The notes under the pieces were generated by a model. That model had not been told where the DNA came from. It did no database searches and saw only the letters and a list, made by a program, of their open reading frames with translations. Below are positions 1 through 8,281 of a stretch of DNA of 64,000 nucleotides, in pieces (the stretch's first letter is position 1; every line of letters starts with the position of its first letter). The stretch is taken from NCBI RefSeq assembly GCF_900111745.1, contig NZ_FOIJ01000002.1:124001-188000 (forward strand). Direction: 5' to 3'. Source of the stretch: Stigmatella erecta. GTDB lineage: Bacteria; Myxococcota; Myxococcia; Myxococcales; Myxococcaceae. Position numbers and translations under genes: made by a program.

Positions 1-1
1 C

Positions 2-709
2 TCCGCGGAGAATTACCTGGAGATGCTGAAGCAGAGCGGCATCCAGCAGGGCGTCGTCTGTCCCGGGGGCATGCTGGATGTCCGGAAGATGAACGACTTC
101 ATCTCCGGTCAGAAGAAGCCCGACACGACGCCCAAGAACGACTACGTGAGCCAGTCCGTCCAGGCCCATCCCCAGCTGCACCCGGTGGCCTGTGTGGATC
201 CGTGTGACGCTCAGTCCGTCGCGAAGCTGGAGACGTACCTGGGCCAGGGGTTCCGTGGCCTGATGGTGTCTCCACTTGTCCACAAGTTCTCGTTCTCGGA
301 CGGGACGATGGCGGAGCTGGCCGCCCTGTGCGGCAAGCACGGGGTGCCCATCATCTCGCACAATGGCTGGCGGCCGGGGGCCAACACCCTGGACTACGTC
401 CGGCTGGCCAAGGCCTTCCCCCGCACGAACTTCATCCTGGAGCACATGGGGGCGCACCCCGCGGACGCGGAAGCGACGGATGCCACGGCCTCGATGGACA
501 ACCTCTTCCTGGAGACGTCGCTCGGCGCCCACCTCCACATCGTGGAGACGGTGAAAAAGGCAGGCCCCAACAAACTCATCTTCGGCTCCGAGTATCCCCT
601 CTCCCATCCCGCAGTGGAGATGAAGAAAGTCTTCATGCTTCCCATCACGGATGGAGAGCGCGAGCGGATCCTCGGCGGGAACATCCGCGAACTGCTGCAC
701 CTCGATTGA
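2..709 (+). CDS. Amidohydrolase-2 family enzyme (5' truncated), probable benzoxazole-forming cyclase
   Basis: The frame is open to the left edge, so the start and the N-terminal metal-binding part lie outside the window; about 235 residues are visible. They show the C-terminal half of a COG2159 TIM-barrel amidohydrolase: FILEHMG, then NLFLETS and KLIFGSEYP near the end, where metal ligands and the catalytic Asp/Glu normally sit. It ends 25 nt before an adenylate-forming ligase and heads a five-gene operon. In nataxazole (NatAM) and closoxazole biosynthesis an amidohydrolase of this kind works with a ligase to close a benzoxazole from an aminohydroxybenzoate; that role here is inferred from context. 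A plain decarboxylase or hydrolase of the same superfamily is the alternative. Confidence 0.8.
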   Translation, partial: SAENYLEMLKQSGIQQGVVCPGGMLDVRKMNDFISGQKKPDTTPKNDYVSQSVQAHPQLHPVACVDPCDAQSVAKLETYLGQGFRGLMVSPLVHKFSFSDGTMAELAALCGKHGVPIISHNGWRPGANTLDYVRLAKAFPRTNFILEHMGAHPADAEATDATASMDNLFLETSLGAHLHIVETVKKAGPNKLIFGSEYPLSHPAVEMKKVFMLPITDGERERILGGNIRELLHLD

Positions 710-734
710 CCAGACCCCAGGGGGGGACCCAACC

Positions 735-1973
735 ATGGCAACGCCCAATCGCCTTGAAGCCATCAACCGCGTCCTGCAGCAGGCGCGCAACTCTGTCTTC
801 TACAAGGAGCGCCTGCCGGCCACACCACTGCGGAACTGGGAAGAGTTCCAGCGGCTGCCGTTCACGTCCAAGGAGGACCTGCGCCGGCACTCGCCTCATG
901 GCCTGGTCTGCGTCCCGGCCCAGGAGCTCCTCCAGTACCACGAGTCCTCCGCCACCACGGGCGCGCCGGTGTCGGTCTGGTACAGCCGTGACGACTTGAC
1001 GGAGATCCGCGAGCGGTTCTCCGAGTGGGGCGTCGGGTTCAAGCCGGGAGACCGGGTGCTCATCCGCTTTCCCTATGCGCTCTCCACCATCGGGCACTTC
1101 GTCCACGCCGCGGCCCAGCACCGGCACGCCTGCGTGATTCCCGCCGACAGCCGCACGAGCATCACGCCCCTGCCCCGCGTCATTGAACTCATGCGCAAGT
1201 TGCAGGTCAGCGTCCTCGCCACCATCTCTCTATCGGCGGTGATGATCGCCGAGGCCGCGGAGATGTCTGGGTTTGACCCTCGGCGGGATTTTCCTCATCT
1301 GCGAGCCATCTGCTGTGCCGGCGAGCCGCTGACGCTCTACCGGCGCAAGTTCCTCGAAGAACTCTGGGGCGTGCCTGTGTTTGACAACTACGGGATGACG
1401 GAGACCGGTCCCCAAGCCATGGATTGCCATGAGCAGCGTCTCCACCCCTGGCAAGAACAATTCTGGATGGAAATCCTGGATGAGCGGCTCGAGAAGGAAG
1501 TGGCGCCGGGAGAGATGGGCTCCCTCGTGGTCACCTCGCTCTCCCCGAGGGCCTCACCGATGATCCGCTACCTCACGGGGGACCGGGTCCAGCGCATGGA
1601 CCAATCCTGTGGCTGCGGCCACACCGCCACCCTGCGCGTCCGCGGCCGGGCCGACGAGGCGCTGTGGGTCCAGGGCAAGCCGTTCGATCTCTGGGAGCTG
1701 GAGGAGATCATCTACCAGCTGCCCAGCCGCCGCTTCTGGAAGGTGGCCGCCAGCACGGACCGGCTGCACTTCACCGTCGAGAAGGAGCAGGAGGGGCACA
1801 CCATCTCTCCGGAGCTGCTGGCGCAGCTGGAACACCGGCACGGCGTGCGCTTGACGGTGGACCTGGTTCCCAAGGGCACCCTCTACGACCGCACGGAGCT
1901 CATCTCTTTCGGGATGCAGGGCAAGCCCGTCTACGTCAGCCCGTCCCAGTCTTCGCAGGACCGCCGCCCGTAA
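735..1973 (+). CDS. Phenylacetate-CoA-ligase-like adenylate-forming enzyme
   Basis: A 412-residue member of the ANL superfamily closest to phenylacetate-CoA ligases, which activate an aryl carboxylate as acyl-AMP and then, usually, a thioester. Visible motifs are the P-loop SSATTGAP near residues 71-78 (the usual SSGTTG with Gly to Ala), NYGMTET, the TGD motif in YLTGDRV, and RVRGRADEALWV before the small C-terminal domain. I chose the ATG at 735 because the PaaK-like sequence starts there; an in-frame ATG further upstream overlaps the amidohydrolase. The neighbours make 3-amino-4-hydroxybenzoate, so the likely substrate is that acid or a related aryl acid. The role resembles NatL2 of nataxazole, which is inference. 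Confidence 0.85.
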   Translation: MATPNRLEAINRVLQQARNSVFYKERLPATPLRNWEEFQRLPFTSKEDLRRHSPHGLVCVPAQELLQYHESSATTGAPVSVWYSRDDLTEIRERFSEWGVGFKPGDRVLIRFPYALSTIGHFVHAAAQHRHACVIPADSRTSITPLPRVIELMRKLQVSVLATISLSAVMIAEAAEMSGFDPRRDFPHLRAICCAGEPLTLYRRKFLEELWGVPVFDNYGMTETGPQAMDCHEQRLHPWQEQFWMEILDERLEKEVAPGEMGSLVVTSLSPRASPMIRYLTGDRVQRMDQSCGCGHTATLRVRGRADEALWVQGKPFDLWELEEIIYQLPSRRFWKVAASTDRLHFTVEKEQEGHTISPELLAQLEHRHGVRLTVDLVPKGTLYDRTELISFGMQGKPVYVSPSQSSQDRRP

Positions 1974-2079
1974 CCGGACGGCGGAACGCACTCCAACCTC
2001 TGTCCGCGGCATTTCTTCCTGGCCCCTCTCACGCCGCGGGCGGCCCACATCATTGGATCGCCAGGGGGAGAAAACACAC

Positions 2080-3318
2080 ATGAACGGCCTGAACATGAAT
2101 GAAGTCAGCACCATGGAGAAGCGTGAGCGCATTCGCCTGGAACGCATCGAGGGCGACCGCAACCGCATCGAGGAAACCAATTCGCTCATCGTCTGGTTCG
2201 ACACCGCGGGCCTGTCCACGCCGAAGGACGGCGAGGGCATGCTGGAGCGCGTCGTCAACCTGGACTACACCGGCGCCGTCCTCTACCCGGACAACGTGGC
2301 CACGCTCGCGCCCGTGCTCCCGTCGCGCATGCTCAAGGTCTACAGCATCCAGCAGCTCGAGGACCTGGAGCGGCTGCGCTCCATGCCCCAGGCCGGCCAG
2401 GAGTTCATCGTGGCCAGCATGAACGCCTCCCTGCTGGAGAAGGCCGCGACCCTCGGGTTCAAGACCTGCTACCGGGCGTATGTGGATGACGGGGCGAGCC
2501 TGCACCAGTCCATCCAGGAGGGCGTCAACCACGCCTACCTGATGGTCCGCTTCCGCGACCCCACGAACATCCCCCTGGAGCTGGTGATCGCCTCGCTCCA
2601 GGCCACGCGCACCGTGCTCATCAAGGAGATCAACTCTCCGCAGGACGTGGATGACGCCATCGTCACCCTGGGCGTCATGGAGGTCGGCGCCGAGGGCGTC
2701 ATGTTCTCCCCGCGCTCCCACGAGGTGCTCAGCCAGTTCGTCTCCCGGCTGGCCAACCTGAACCGCGCGCAGGTGAAGATCGAGTCCTCCACCATCGTGC
2801 GCAGCGTCCCCATCGGCATGGGCTACCGCAGCTGCATCGACACCTCGACGCTCTTCTCCCCGACGGAGGGCATGCTCGTGGGCTCCACGTCCCAGGGCGG
2901 GCTCTTGTGCTGCCCGGAGGTCTTCTTCCTGCCGTACATGGAGCTGCGCCCCTTCCGGGTGAACGCCGGCGCGGTGCACAGCTACGTGTACAACTTCGGC
3001 AACCGCACCGACTACATGAGCGAGCTGCGGGCCGGCTCGCCGGTGATGCTGGTGGACCGCTCCGGCAACGCGCGCCGGGCCGCGGTGGGCCGGATGAAGA
3101 CGGAGGTGCGCCCGCTGCGCCTCATCGAGGCCGAGTTCCAGAGCGGCGAGCGCATCAACACCATCATGCAGGACGACTGGCACGTCCGGATCTTCTCGGA
3201 CGAGGCCAAGCCGCTGAACATCACCGAGCTGCGCCCCGGGGACAAGGTGCTCGGCCACGTGGCCAAGCCCGGCCGTCACGTGGGCATCAAGGTCGATGAG
3301 CACATCATCGAGAGCTGA
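2080..3318 (+). CDS. 3-dehydroquinate synthase II-like enzyme (GriH/AroB' family)
   Basis: A 412-residue protein of the archaeal-type dehydroquinate synthase II family. The family signature GEGMLVGS appears here as TEGMLVGSTSQGG near residues 265-277, with the C-terminal block GDKVLGHV. Family members are either the archaeal enzyme that converts the ADTH aldol product to 3-dehydroquinate, or GriH, which converts the aspartate-semialdehyde/DHAP aldol product to 3-amino-4-hydroxybenzoate. In a bacterium, beside a GriI-like aldolase, GriH is the better fit. The ATG at 2080 follows a GGGGGAG ribosome site 9 nt away, which decides it over an in-frame ATG at 2053. It lies between the ligase and the aldolase. 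Confidence 0.88.
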   Translation: MNGLNMNEVSTMEKRERIRLERIEGDRNRIEETNSLIVWFDTAGLSTPKDGEGMLERVVNLDYTGAVLYPDNVATLAPVLPSRMLKVYSIQQLEDLERLRSMPQAGQEFIVASMNASLLEKAATLGFKTCYRAYVDDGASLHQSIQEGVNHAYLMVRFRDPTNIPLELVIASLQATRTVLIKEINSPQDVDDAIVTLGVMEVGAEGVMFSPRSHEVLSQFVSRLANLNRAQVKIESSTIVRSVPIGMGYRSCIDTSTLFSPTEGMLVGSTSQGGLLCCPEVFFLPYMELRPFRVNAGAVHSYVYNFGNRTDYMSELRAGSPVMLVDRSGNARRAAVGRMKTEVRPLRLIEAEFQSGERINTIMQDDWHVRIFSDEAKPLNITELRPGDKVLGHVAKPGRHVGIKVDEHIIES

Positions 3319-3351
3319 GCGCGGACCGCTTCACACCTACAGGGAATCGTC

Positions 3352-4215
3352 ATGAGTGCAATCGCCAAGAGGATCCGCTGGTCACGCTTCGTGGACCGGC
3401 GGTGTGGACGGGGAATCATTGTCCCAATCGATCACGGTCTTTCGATTGGGCCCGTGGAGGGGCTGGACAGTCCAGCACAGGTGGCGCGGTGGATCGGTCA
3501 TCCGGGAATCACGGGCATCGTGGCTCACAAGGGCATGGTGGAACGGCTCGGAGACCAGAACCTGCTGCGCGGCGTCGGCATCATGGTTCACCTCAACGGC
3601 ATGATGTCGTTGGCGTCATCGCCCGATCGAAAGGAACGGCTCACGTCCGTGGAGGCCGCGCTCCGGCTGGGGGCGGATGCGGTCTCGATGCAGCTCAACT
3701 TCGACGGAACGAACGACGCGCACAACCTGACCCAGCTGGGGGCGGTGGTGGACGAGGCGCAGCGCTACGGCCTGCCCGTGCTCACCATGCTCTACGACAA
3801 GGTCCCCTGCGACAAGCAGGAGGACTGCGTGAAGCGGCTGCGGCACCTGATGCGGGCGTGCGTGGAGCTGGGAACGGATGCGCTCAAGCTGGCCGCGCCC
3901 AGCGAGCTCGCGATGATGCCGGTGCTGCTGGAGGGCATCCGGGAGCACACCTCCGTGTTCTTCGCGGGGGGCGCCATGCGCTCCGAAGATGAAATCCTCC
4001 TGTTGGCGCAGGAGGTGGTGGCCACGGGGGCCACCGGGCTGTGCGTGGGGCGCAACATCTTCCAGCGGCCCTCCGCCCACGCCACGCTCACGCGGCTGCA
4101 GGACATCGTCCTGGGCTCCGTGCACACGCCTCAGCCCTCCGCGCCGGCGTGGCCGGTCTCCGCGCAGAACGTCCGCGTCCAGTGGTCCCAGCCGGTGGAA
4201 GAGGTCGTGAAATGA
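3352..4215 (+). CDS. GriI/ADTH-synthase-type class I aldolase
   Basis: A 287-residue class I aldolase of the DeoC/LacD superfamily, in the branch of archaeal 2-amino-3,7-dideoxyheptulosonate synthase (MJ0400) and Streptomyces GriI. It has the N-terminal [10 protein letters not shown], a candidate general-acid Tyr148 in LTMLY and a candidate Schiff-base Lys179 in ALKLAAPSE, then a phosphate-binding end with FFAGGA and CVGRNIFQR. GriI joins aspartate-4-semialdehyde to dihydroxyacetone phosphate; GriH aromatises the product to 3-amino-4-hydroxybenzoate. The stop overlaps the start of an aspartate kinase, the enzyme that feeds aspartate semialdehyde, which strongly supports this substrate. A canonical archaeal-type shikimate route is the alternative. 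Confidence 0.88.
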   Translation: MSAIAKRIRWSRFVDRRCGRGIIVPIDHGLSIGPVEGLDSPAQVARWIGHPGITGIVAHKGMVERLGDQNLLRGVGIMVHLNGMMSLASSPDRKERLTSVEAALRLGADAVSMQLNFDGTNDAHNLTQLGAVVDEAQRYGLPVLTMLYDKVPCDKQEDCVKRLRHLMRACVELGTDALKLAAPSELAMMPVLLEGIREHTSVFFAGGAMRSEDEILLLAQEVVATGATGLCVGRNIFQRPSAHATLTRLQDIVLGSVHTPQPSAPAWPVSAQNVRVQWSQPVEEVVK

Positions 4216-5528
4216 AGCCCACCGAGACCGAAACACCGATTGGCGGATTGTCCTTCAAGAGCCGCCGCAGGCCCTTGATCGTCAAGAAGTTCGGCGGCAC
4301 CTCCGTGGCGAACATCGATCGCATCCGGCGCATCGCGCGCCTGGCGCTCGCAAGCCAGCGGGAGGGCAACGACGTGGTGGTGGTCGTCAGCGCCATGAGC
4401 GGGGAGACAGACCGCCTCTTGAAGCTGGCCCACCAGGTGCTTCCGCTGCCGGAAGGCCGGGAAATGGACGTGATCGCGGCCACGGGGGAGCAGGTGACGG
4501 TCGCCCTCACCGCCCTGGCCATCCAGGCGGAAGGCGGCAAGTCCTCCTCGTTCCTGGGGCACCAGCTCCCGGTCATCACCGACAGCGCCTTCACCCGGGC
4601 CCGCATCCAGTGTGTGGAGCAAGGGCCCATCCGCGAGGCGCTCGCGCGGGGGCAGATCGCCGTGGTCGCCGGGTTCCAGGGAGTGGATCCCCGGAACAAC
4701 ATCACGACCCTGGGCCGCGGCGGCTCGGACACCACGGCCGTCGCGGTGGCAGCGGCGCTCGGGGCGGACGTGTGTGAAATCTACACGGACGTGGAAGGCG
4801 TGTTCACGGCGGATCCCCGCGTCTGCCCCGCGGGTTCGAAACTGAAGTCCATTCCCTACGAAGAGATGCTCGAGTTGGCGTCCCTGGGGGCCAAGGTCCT
4901 GCAGGTGCGCAGTGTGGAGATCGCCATGAAATACAACGTTCCCGTTCATGTCCGCAGCTCCTTCTCGGAGGAAGAGGGCACCCTCATCGTCCCCCGGGAC
5001 AAGATGCTGGAGTCCCGGCGGTTGATGGGGCTGGCCTGCGAGAAGGGCCAGGTGCGGGTGGAGCTCATCGGCGCGGAGTGCCGCCCCGGCCTGGTGGCGG
5101 AGCTGACGTATCTCCTGGCGGACCTGAACGTGAGCGTGGACATGCTCTGCCACTCGCGGGGAGCGGTGGAGAACCCCCGGGCGGACATCTCCTTCACCCT
5201 GCCCGAGGGCGAGCTGCGCCGGGCCCAGCCCTCCCTGGAGCAGTTCATGGGGAAGCTGGGGGCCACCGGCCTGCAGATCTCCACGGACCTGGCCAAGGTG
5301 ACGCTGGTGGGCATCGGTCTCCGCTCGGATCCCGGCATCGCCGCGCGCCTGTGCCGCAGCTTGACCCAGCAGGGCATCCACGTGTCGGGCCTGTCGGTGA
5401 ACGAGCTACGGATCAGCTGCCTGGTGGAGTCGGGGGCGGCGGACCGGGCGGTCTGCATTCTCCACGAGACCTTCGAGCTCGCCGGTGAGGCCCCGGCCGA
5501 GCCGCTGGCCTCGGCCACACCTGCCTGA
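4212..5528 (+). CDS. Aspartate kinase
   Basis: A 438-residue monofunctional aspartokinase that phosphorylates aspartate to aspartyl-4-phosphate. The kinase half has [11 protein letters not shown] at about residues 22-32, a [11 protein letters not shown] substrate loop and [15 protein letters not shown]. The C-terminal third carries two ACT regions (from about residue 275), the regulatory domains that bind lysine or threonine in relatives. The ATG lies in an ATGA overlap with the aldolase stop, so translation is coupled. Its position in this operon indicates a dedicated copy that raises the aspartate-semialdehyde supply for the aldolase; aspartate-semialdehyde dehydrogenase is not in the window and is presumably the housekeeping one. 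Whether this copy escapes feedback inhibition cannot be read from sequence alone. Confidence 0.93.
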   Translation: MKPTETETPIGGLSFKSRRRPLIVKKFGGTSVANIDRIRRIARLALASQREGNDVVVVVSAMSGETDRLLKLAHQVLPLPEGREMDVIAATGEQVTVALTALAIQAEGGKSSSFLGHQLPVITDSAFTRARIQCVEQGPIREALARGQIAVVAGFQGVDPRNNITTLGRGGSDTTAVAVAAALGADVCEIYTDVEGVFTADPRVCPAGSKLKSIPYEEMLELASLGAKVLQVRSVEIAMKYNVPVHVRSSFSEEEGTLIVPRDKMLESRRLMGLACEKGQVRVELIGAECRPGLVAELTYLLADLNVSVDMLCHSRGAVENPRADISFTLPEGELRRAQPSLEQFMGKLGATGLQISTDLAKVTLVGIGLRSDPGIAARLCRSLTQQGIHVSGLSVNELRISCLVESGAADRAVCILHETFELAGEAPAEPLASATPA

Positions 5529-5544
5529 GCGCTCCCCCCCAGGG

Positions 5545-5581
5545 CCTCGCGCTGTCCCAGAACATCCGGGACAGCGCGGGG
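5545..5581. terminator. Bidirectional terminator hairpin
   Basis: A perfect 11-bp stem (CGCGCTGTCCC at 5548-5558 with its complement at 5568-5578) and a 9-nt loop lie between the convergent aspartate kinase and multicopper oxidase genes; one wobble and two more pairs extend it outward. There is no U-tract, as is common for high-GC terminators, and it could serve both strands. Confidence 0.75.
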
Positions 5582-5589
5582 GGTCAGGC

Positions 5590-7146
5590 TCAGTGCTGCT
5601 TCTCGTGCATCGATGTGCCGGGATGGACGATCTCCAGCACCTCCATCATCCCTTGATCCTCATGGTCCAGGATGTGGCAGTGCGTGACGAACTTCCCGAC
5701 GTAGCGCTCGTAACGGGTGCGCAGCCTCACCGATTGGTTGGCCTTCACGAAGAGGGTGTCCCGCCAGATTCCCTTTCCATCGGCCGTGACAATCTGGAAG
5801 GGATTGACGTGGATGTGGAAGATGTGGCTCGTGAGCGGCGAGGACGAGACCCGCCACTCCTCCACGGCCCCCAGCGTGAGCTTGCGCGGCGGGGTGTCCG
5901 GATCGAACGGCTTTCCGTTGATCAGGTATTTGGCCGGCGTGGACTGAACGTCGATATCGAACCGCGCCTCCTGGGTGCCCGTGAGTTCCTCATTCGTGAT
6001 GGACTTGAAGGGCGCGTATGGGGCGAGGGAGGCCGTGTCTGGCAAGGGCATGGAGGAGAAGGAACCCTCGATTTCAATCCGGGCCAGAACCTTGCGCGTC
6101 TCCGACAGCCCGGTGAAGGATTCCTCGGCGGCCGTTGCCTCGTCGATCAGCAGGTAGGTCTCCGGCCTGTTGCCCGCCCTCACGAGCACGTCCGTCCGGT
6201 AGCCTGGGTGCATCACGGTCTCGTCCACCTGGTCCAACCGGCCCGTGGCCAGTCCATCGTGCGCGAGCTGGTAATACGACACCACGGACTGCGGATCCCT
6301 CTCCCGGACGAGCTTGATCCGGAGCGACTCACGGAAGCCCGCGTGGATGAACCGCCACCGCTGGACTTCGCCCCCCCGCATCTTGATGACGGGCTCGACG
6401 ATGCCGTTGATGGTGGTCCGCCGCCCCGAGGCTTCCCAGCGCCCCTCGGCGAACGAGGCCTCGAAGTCCTCCACCATGTTGGCCCGCGTGCCCGGCACGT
6501 AGGGATCGTTGATCAACGCGTAGGGGATTTGCTGGAAGACAAAGACTCGTTCACGGGCCGCCCGGATGGCGGGCACCTCGTCGAGCCCCCCGCGGATGAT
6601 CAACGCACCCGCCATGCCGCTGGAGACCTGAATGGACACCGACCCATGCTTGTGGGCGTGGTACCAGAAAGTACCCGCCGGGTGATCCGCGGGAATCTTG
6701 ATTTCGTATTCGAACTTCTGCCCCGGCTCCAGGGAGAGCATCACGTTGTCCGCGTTGCCCGCCGGAGAGACGTGAAGCCCGTGGGTGTGAAGGTTGGTGA
6801 CGTTGAAGCCATGCGGAATATTGGGATCCACCATTCCCCGGACGGGCTCGGGGGGAAGCTGGTTGTCCAGCACGATGCGCAAGGTATCGCCCGGCCGCGC
6901 CTCGATGGTGGGCCCCACGAGCTGGCCGTTGTAGGAGCGCAGCTTCACGTCATCCCATTCCTTGCACCGTCCCTGATCCAGGGTCCGGCAGATGCGGTTG
7001 GTGGCGTACTTGACCACCAGGTCCTGAGAGACATCCTCGTTCTGCAGTGAGGCATCCGCCACTCCCGTGGCCAGGACCCCTGCACCCAGCAACAAGGTCC
7101 GCCAGTGATTCTTGGCATATCGTGTACGCGTTGGCTTCAAGCCCAT
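5590..7146 (-). CDS. Multicopper oxidase (CotA/bilirubin-oxidase type)
   Basis: A 518-residue three-domain multicopper oxidase with an N-terminal hydrophobic export signal ending near ATGVADAS. All copper motifs are present: THGLHV and WYHAHKHG in the first domain, HIFHIHVNP and HCHILDHEDQGMM at the C-terminus. The last supplies the type 1 ligands with an axial Met. Such enzymes oxidise phenols, bilirubin or metal ions while reducing O2 to water, outside the cytoplasm; CotA is a spore-coat laccase, so a role in myxospores is possible but not shown. It converges on the aspartate kinase operon and diverges from the PhyH gene with 252 nt between. The native substrate is not readable. Confidence 0.9.
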   Translation of the reverse strand: MGLKPTRTRYAKNHWRTLLLGAGVLATGVADASLQNEDVSQDLVVKYATNRICRTLDQGRCKEWDDVKLRSYNGQLVGPTIEARPGDTLRIVLDNQLPPEPVRGMVDPNIPHGFNVTNLHTHGLHVSPAGNADNVMLSLEPGQKFEYEIKIPADHPAGTFWYHAHKHGSVSIQVSSGMAGALIIRGGLDEVPAIRAARERVFVFQQIPYALINDPYVPGTRANMVEDFEASFAEGRWEASGRRTTINGIVEPVIKMRGGEVQRWRFIHAGFRESLRIKLVRERDPQSVVSYYQLAHDGLATGRLDQVDETVMHPGYRTDVLVRAGNRPETYLLIDEATAAEESFTGLSETRKVLARIEIEGSFSSMPLPDTASLAPYAPFKSITNEELTGTQEARFDIDVQSTPAKYLINGKPFDPDTPPRKLTLGAVEEWRVSSSPLTSHIFHIHVNPFQIVTADGKGIWRDTLFVKANQSVRLRTRYERYVGKFVTHCHILDHEDQGMMEVLEIVHPGTSMHEKQH

Positions 7147-7398
7147 CCCTGTCTTGCCTCCACCTGGCTCCAGCCAAGCGGCTGGGGACTGGAACGCTAG
7201 GAGTGCTTGAGAAATATTCCAGATGCAGAGCCCTTGAGCATTGCTTACTCAACCGAGGGAATGTGCGAGAGCGTAAGCCTGGCGTGTGTTCGCTCGAATG
7301 ATGATAATGAATTGCCCTGGGGTACGAGGCACCCCGGCCCCGCGGCGCTGCTTTTTCCCGTTGAGGACCGTTGGAGGAACCGAGGAGTGTCACGCACA
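7147..7398. other. Divergent intergenic region, multicopper oxidase / PhyH
   Basis: These 252 bases separate two divergent genes and are more AT-rich than the surroundings around 7200-7320, so both promoters should lie here. A weak TTGAG/CTCAA inverted repeat sits near 7234-7252, and an AT-rich stretch near 7296-7312 loosely resembles a Fur site. I cannot place a promoter with confidence. Confidence 0.4.
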
Positions 7399-8229
7399 AT
7401 GGCCGCCGTGAAGACCTGGGATCGCGAAACCGTGGAGGCGTATCAGCGCGATGGGGCGGTGTGCATCCGGGGGCTGTTTGATCCCGGCTGGGTGCGCCGG
7501 GCCCGCGAAGCCATCGACGCGGTGCTGGCCAGCCCGAGCGAGCTGGCCATCGTGGCGAGCCGTTCCGATGATCCAGGCCTCTTCGTCGAGGACTTCTGCA
7601 ACTGGCGGCGAATCCCCTTGATGGAAGAGCTGGCCCGGAGCTCGCCGGCGGCCGCCGCGGCCGGAGCGCTGATGGGCGCCTCCCAGGTGCGGTTCTTTCA
7701 CGACCATGTGCTGGTCAAGGAGCCCCGGACCCGCCAGCACACGCCCTGGCACCAGGACCAGCCTTACTACAACGTCGACGGCTTCCAGGGCTGCAGCGTG
7801 TGGCTCCCCGTGGATCCTGTCCCGCGCGCCTCGACGCTGGAGCTCGTGGCCGGCTCCCACCGGGGGCCCTGGTTCCTGCCCCGGACGTTCCTCGACAACC
7901 AGGCCAAGTGGTTCCCGGAGGGCAAGCTGGCGGAAATGCCCGACATCCCTGGCGCGCGCGAAGCCTTCCCCATTGTCGGTTGGGCGCTCGAACCGGGCGA
8001 CGCGGTCTTCTTTCATTTCCTCACGCTTCATGGCTCCGCGGGCGTGGAGGGCCCGAACCGCCGCCGCGTGCTCTCGCTGCGCTTTCTGGGGGACGACATC
8101 GTCCATGCCCCCCGGCCCTGGCGCACCTCTCCCCCCTTCCCGGGACTCGAGAAGGAGCTGCCTGCCGGGGCCCCCATGGACCACCCGCTGTTCCCAGTGG
8201 TCTGGAGCCCCCCCATGCGCCCAGGGTGA
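7399..8229 (+). CDS. Phytanoyl-CoA dioxygenase (PhyH) family oxygenase
   Basis: A 276-residue Fe(II)/2-oxoglutarate oxygenase of the PhyH family. The facial triad is visible: His and Asp in TPWHQDQPYYN, and the distal His in LTLHGSAG, followed by RRRVLSLRF, which supplies the 2-oxoglutarate-binding Arg. PhyH relatives hydroxylate fatty acyl groups or, often in actinobacteria and myxobacteria, secondary metabolites; the substrate here is unknown. Two starts are credible: the ATG at 7399 behind GAGGAG, or an in-frame GTG at 7387 that is 9 nt behind GGAGG. It is followed after 52 nt by a carboxypeptidase with its own promoter, so it is probably transcribed alone. Confidence 0.88.
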   Translation: MAAVKTWDRETVEAYQRDGAVCIRGLFDPGWVRRAREAIDAVLASPSELAIVASRSDDPGLFVEDFCNWRRIPLMEELARSSPAAAAAGALMGASQVRFFHDHVLVKEPRTRQHTPWHQDQPYYNVDGFQGCSVWLPVDPVPRASTLELVAGSHRGPWFLPRTFLDNQAKWFPEGKLAEMPDIPGAREAFPIVGWALEPGDAVFFHFLTLHGSAGVEGPNRRRVLSLRFLGDDIVHAPRPWRTSPPFPGLEKELPAGAPMDHPLFPVVWSPPMRPG

Positions 8230-8243
8230 AGGGCCGGGTGACG

Positions 8244-8272
8244 TCGACAGCGGGGGGCGTGCGCTTTATAAG
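8244..8272 (+). promoter_or_regulatory. Sigma-70-type promoter giving a near-leaderless mRNA
   Basis: TCGACA (8244-8249) and TATAAG (8267-8272) are separated by exactly 17 bases, close to the TTGACA/TATAAT consensus. The predicted transcription start, about 7 nt after the -10 box, falls only about 3 nt before the ATG at 8282. No ribosome site precedes that ATG, which fits leaderless translation. Confidence 0.6.
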
Positions 8273-8281
8273 CTTGCGTTT

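Noticed and set aside
5485-7050. Long open frame antisense to the multicopper oxidase; similar long antisense frames oppose the DHQ-synthase-like, carboxypeptidase, GH16, MurQ-like and GH31 genes.
   Set aside because: High-GC third positions leave few stops on the opposite strand; the translations are Arg/Ala/Gly/His-rich with no motifs, while the sense frames carry clear family signatures.
7296-7312. Fur-box-like AT-rich stretch upstream of the multicopper oxidase.
   Set aside because: Matches the consensus at only about 13 of 19 positions and has no clear symmetry.
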